A stretch of DNA of 7,682 nucleotides from Gemmatimonadota bacterium (lineage in GTDB: Bacteria > Gemmatimonadota > Gemmatimonadetes > Gemmatimonadales > GWC2-71-9): the NCBI GenBank assembly GCA_016880225.1, contig JAEHDT010000014.1, positions 1 to 7,682 on the forward strand. Direction: 5' to 3'. A model generated the notes under the pieces. The model saw nothing but the letters and a program-made list of their open reading frames with translations. It had not been told where the DNA came from and searched no databases. Positions 6,199-7,682 of the stretch are shown here, one piece after another. Made by a program: the position numbers and the translations under genes. Every line of letters begins with the position of its first letter. The stretch's first letter is position 1.

Positions 6199-7127
6199 AC
6201 GCCCGGTCGCTCCTGACGACGTGGCGTCACGCCGTCGTGCAACGCTTTACGCCGGTGGATCTCGTCACGCTGCTCTACATGGCCTTCGCTACCACCGCGG
6301 TGCTGGCGTTCTCGAGCTCCGACCATGCGGGCTGGGATTCGCTGCTCACCGCCCACGCCCTGGTGGTCGTCCTCGTGCTGCTCGCGCCGGCCGCCCGCCG
6401 CGCCGGCGCCGTCGGCCGATTCGTCGGCGACTGGTACCCGATGCTGCTGCTCGGCGGACTGTATGCCGAGGTCGGCGTGCTGAACGTCGACCTGGGGTAC
6501 CAGCACGACCAGATCATCCAGCGCCTCGAGCTGTGGGTGTTCGGCTCGCAGCTCTCGTACCGCTGGATCCGCGAGATGCCGAACGTGCCTTTCTCCTGGC
6601 TGCTGCACGCCTGCTACCTCGCCTACTACGCGATCCTGTACTCCTCCCCGCTCGGGCTGTGGCTCTCCGGGCGGCGCGACGCGGCGCGGCACACGATCTT
6701 CGCAGTGATGGTGACGTTCTACATCTGCTACGTGGCGTTCCTCTTCTTCCCCGTGGCGGGACCGCGTTACACGTTCGACCTCGCGGACAACGCGGCGACG
6801 AGCGTATGGCCGGCACGCGTCGCCCAGTGGCTGCTCGACCGCGGCGACTCCTGGGGCGCGGCGTTTCCCTCCTCCCACGTGGCGGCCGCCGTGGTCGCCG
6901 CCGTGTGCGCCCTGCGCTACTGGCGGCGTCTCGGCCTCGTGCTCGCGCCGTTCACGCTGGGGCTGGTGCTGTCGGTGGTGTACGGCCAATTCCACTACGC
7001 GGTGGACGCGGTGGCGGGGCTCATCGTGGCGTTCGCCGTGCTCGTATCGCAATACGTCTACGGGACGGCGCCCGCCTCGGCGCCGGCGCCCGTCACCGGG
7101 CGGGAGCTCGAGACCGGACGCGCCTAA
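6195..7127 (+). CDS. Multi-pass PAP2/Aur1-like membrane protein, candidate sphingolipid headgroup transferase
   Basis: A 310-residue integral membrane protein with six or more helices (about 21-40, 50-66, 78-96, 132-158, 167-187, 222-240, 247-264, 270-290). It carries the PAP2-superfamily second and third motifs in the variant found in inositol phosphorylceramide (IPC) synthases: AFPSSHVA (223-230, His228) and YGQFHYAVD (263-271, His267, Asp271), which would form the His-His-Asp transfer centre. FFPVAGPRYTF (184-194) resembles the conserved block preceding this centre in Aur1-like proteins. The classic phosphatase C1 motif KxxxxxxRP is absent, which argues for phospho-headgroup transfer between lipids rather than simple hydrolysis. 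Following spt-bcerS-cerR, the natural role is moving a phospho-headgroup from a glycerophospholipid onto ceramide at the periplasmic face. It starts at GTG 6195, overlapping the reductase stop (GTGA). Its stop overlaps the stop of the convergent gene. Family placement is fairly secure, the transferase role is inference, and the headgroup is unknown. Confidence 0.75.
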   Translation: MNARSLLTTWRHAVVQRFTPVDLVTLLYMAFATTAVLAFSSSDHAGWDSLLTAHALVVVLVLLAPAARRAGAVGRFVGDWYPMLLLGGLYAEVGVLNVDLGYQHDQIIQRLELWVFGSQLSYRWIREMPNVPFSWLLHACYLAYYAILYSSPLGLWLSGRRDAARHTIFAVMVTFYICYVAFLFFPVAGPRYTFDLADNAATSVWPARVAQWLLDRGDSWGAAFPSSHVAAAVVAAVCALRYWRRLGLVLAPFTLGLVLSVVYGQFHYAVDAVAGLIVAFAVLVSQYVYGTAPASAPAPVTGRELETGRA

Positions 7128-7682
7128 GCCTCGCGCGCGGCGGCGCGCGACGCGACCGTGTCGAGATCGCCTCCGAGCGCGTCCATCCGGCGCTGAAACC
7201 GGCAGTCGATGACCAACAACCCCACGACGTAGGCGCCAAGATTCACGAGGAAGATCGCGTCGAACAGGAGCGGGTACGGGAGCCAGAGCCCGAAGTAGAG
7301 GGCAAAGCGCTTCACGCCCGGATCGAGCTTCGAGCGCTCCGCGATGCTCGTCATCAGCAGGATCGCGGTGAACGCCAGCAGCACGAGCTTCCACGACACG
7401 AGCCCCGCCCAGGCGAAGCCGGCGAAGATCACCGCTTCCGAGAGCCGGTCCACGCGGGTGTCGAGTCGCCGTCCGGCCTCGGAGGCGAGGCCGTAGGTGC
7501 GGGCGATGCCGCCGTCGATCCCGTCGAGCATCTGGCCGAGCGCCATGAGCCCGAGCCCCCAGCCGAGCCGCCCCGCCGCGACCGCCGCGCCCGCCGCCGC
7601 GCTCGCCACGAACGACGCCCACGTCACCTGCGCCGGAGAGAGGCCGAGCGTGACGTGACAGAGCCGGAGCACCGGCCGGATC
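7124..7682 (-). CDS. CDP-alcohol phosphatidyltransferase family protein (5' end probably beyond window)
   Basis: The frame is open from the right edge to a TAG at 7126-7124, giving 185 visible residues. Numbering from the edge, the complete CDP-alcohol phosphotransferase signature D-x2-D-G-x2-A-R-x8-G-x3-D-x3-D is present: Asp53, Asp56-Gly57, Ala60-Arg61, Gly70, Asp74, Asp78, the Mg-binding and catalytic set. It is preceded by LSPAQVTWASF (14-24), the usual entry to helix 1. Further hydrophobic segments lie at about 19-50, 82-112 and 125-155. Such enzymes swap CMP for an alcohol (glycerol-3-P, serine, inositol, inositol-1-P) in the inner membrane. A GTG at 7672-7670 could start a short form, but RPVLRLC just upstream reads as normal N-terminal sequence for the family, so the gene probably continues outside. 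Some relatives carry an N-terminal nucleotidyltransferase domain, which cannot be checked here. Convergent with the sphingolipid operon, it might make a phosphatidylinositol(-phosphate)-type headgroup donor; the substrate is not readable from sequence. Confidence 0.87.
   Translation of the reverse strand, partial: IRPVLRLCHVTLGLSPAQVTWASFVASAAAGAAVAAGRLGWGLGLMALGQMLDGIDGGIARTYGLASEAGRRLDTRVDRLSEAVIFAGFAWAGLVSWKLVLLAFTAILLMTSIAERSKLDPGVKRFALYFGLWLPYPLLFDAIFLVNLGAYVVGLLVIDCRFQRRMDALGGDLDTVASRAAAREA
7131..7150. repeat. Perfect 8-bp inverted repeat at the convergent gene ends
   Basis: TCGCGCGC (7131-7138) and GCGCGCGA (7143-7150) are perfect reverse complements around a 4-base loop GGCG. The repeat starts 3 bases after the rightward stop, inside the last codons (Ala/Arg-rich tail) of the leftward gene. 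An RNA hairpin here would be very stable, but no T-run follows on either strand. It is therefore not a standard intrinsic terminator; it could protect the operon mRNA 3' end or slow polymerase. Chance palindromes are common in sequence this GC-rich. Confidence 0.35.

Noticed and set aside
5883..7622. A 579-codon leftward open frame across the CerR and Aur1-like genes and the CDP-alcohol gene
   Set aside because: It is low-complexity Arg/His/Gly/Val-rich translation in the wrong frame; both real genes in this interval have complete family motifs.

Overview
This is a GC-rich stretch of bacterial chromosome (about two thirds G+C by eye) in which nearly every base is coding. Initiation codons are mostly GTG, and neighbouring genes overlap by four bases. 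I see no mobile element, CRISPR array, rRNA or tRNA gene. The sphingolipid gene set, secreted M6-type protease and base composition fit a soil- or freshwater-type Gram-negative bacterium. Gemmatimonadota is my best guess, with Acidobacteriota or Myxococcota as alternatives, but nothing in the window fixes the phylum.

The left half is a leftward unit (2773 to 1). It runs from an exported PAP2 phosphatase, through a 4-base overlap, to an APC-superfamily amino-acid/amine permease, then after a 50-bp gap to a secreted M6-type metalloprotease cut off by the window edge. A 142-bp divergent intergenic region (2774-2915) presumably carries the promoters for both directions.

The right half is a tight rightward operon (2916-7127) that reads as a bacterial ceramide/sphingolipid pathway in reaction order. 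It encodes serine palmitoyltransferase (Spt), a GNAT-fold protein of the bacterial ceramide synthase type (bCerS), an extended-SDR ceramide reductase (CerR-like), and a multi-pass PAP2/Aur1-like membrane protein that is a good candidate for the headgroup transferase. Spt would join serine and an acyl thioester to give 3-ketosphinganine. bCerS would N-acylate it to 3-ketoceramide, CerR would reduce that to dihydroceramide, and the PAP2-like enzyme would transfer a phospho-headgroup onto it.

The operon ends tail-to-tail, with overlapping stop codons, against a convergent CDP-alcohol phosphatidyltransferase (7682-7124, 5' end outside the window). Such an enzyme could make the phospholipid headgroup donor, for example a phosphatidylinositol or phosphatidylinositol-phosphate, by analogy with the Bacteroides inositol-sphingolipid locus. 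The headgroup is inference; the first three steps rest on clear family resemblance. No acyl carrier protein or acyl-ACP synthetase gene lies in the cluster, unlike in Caulobacter.
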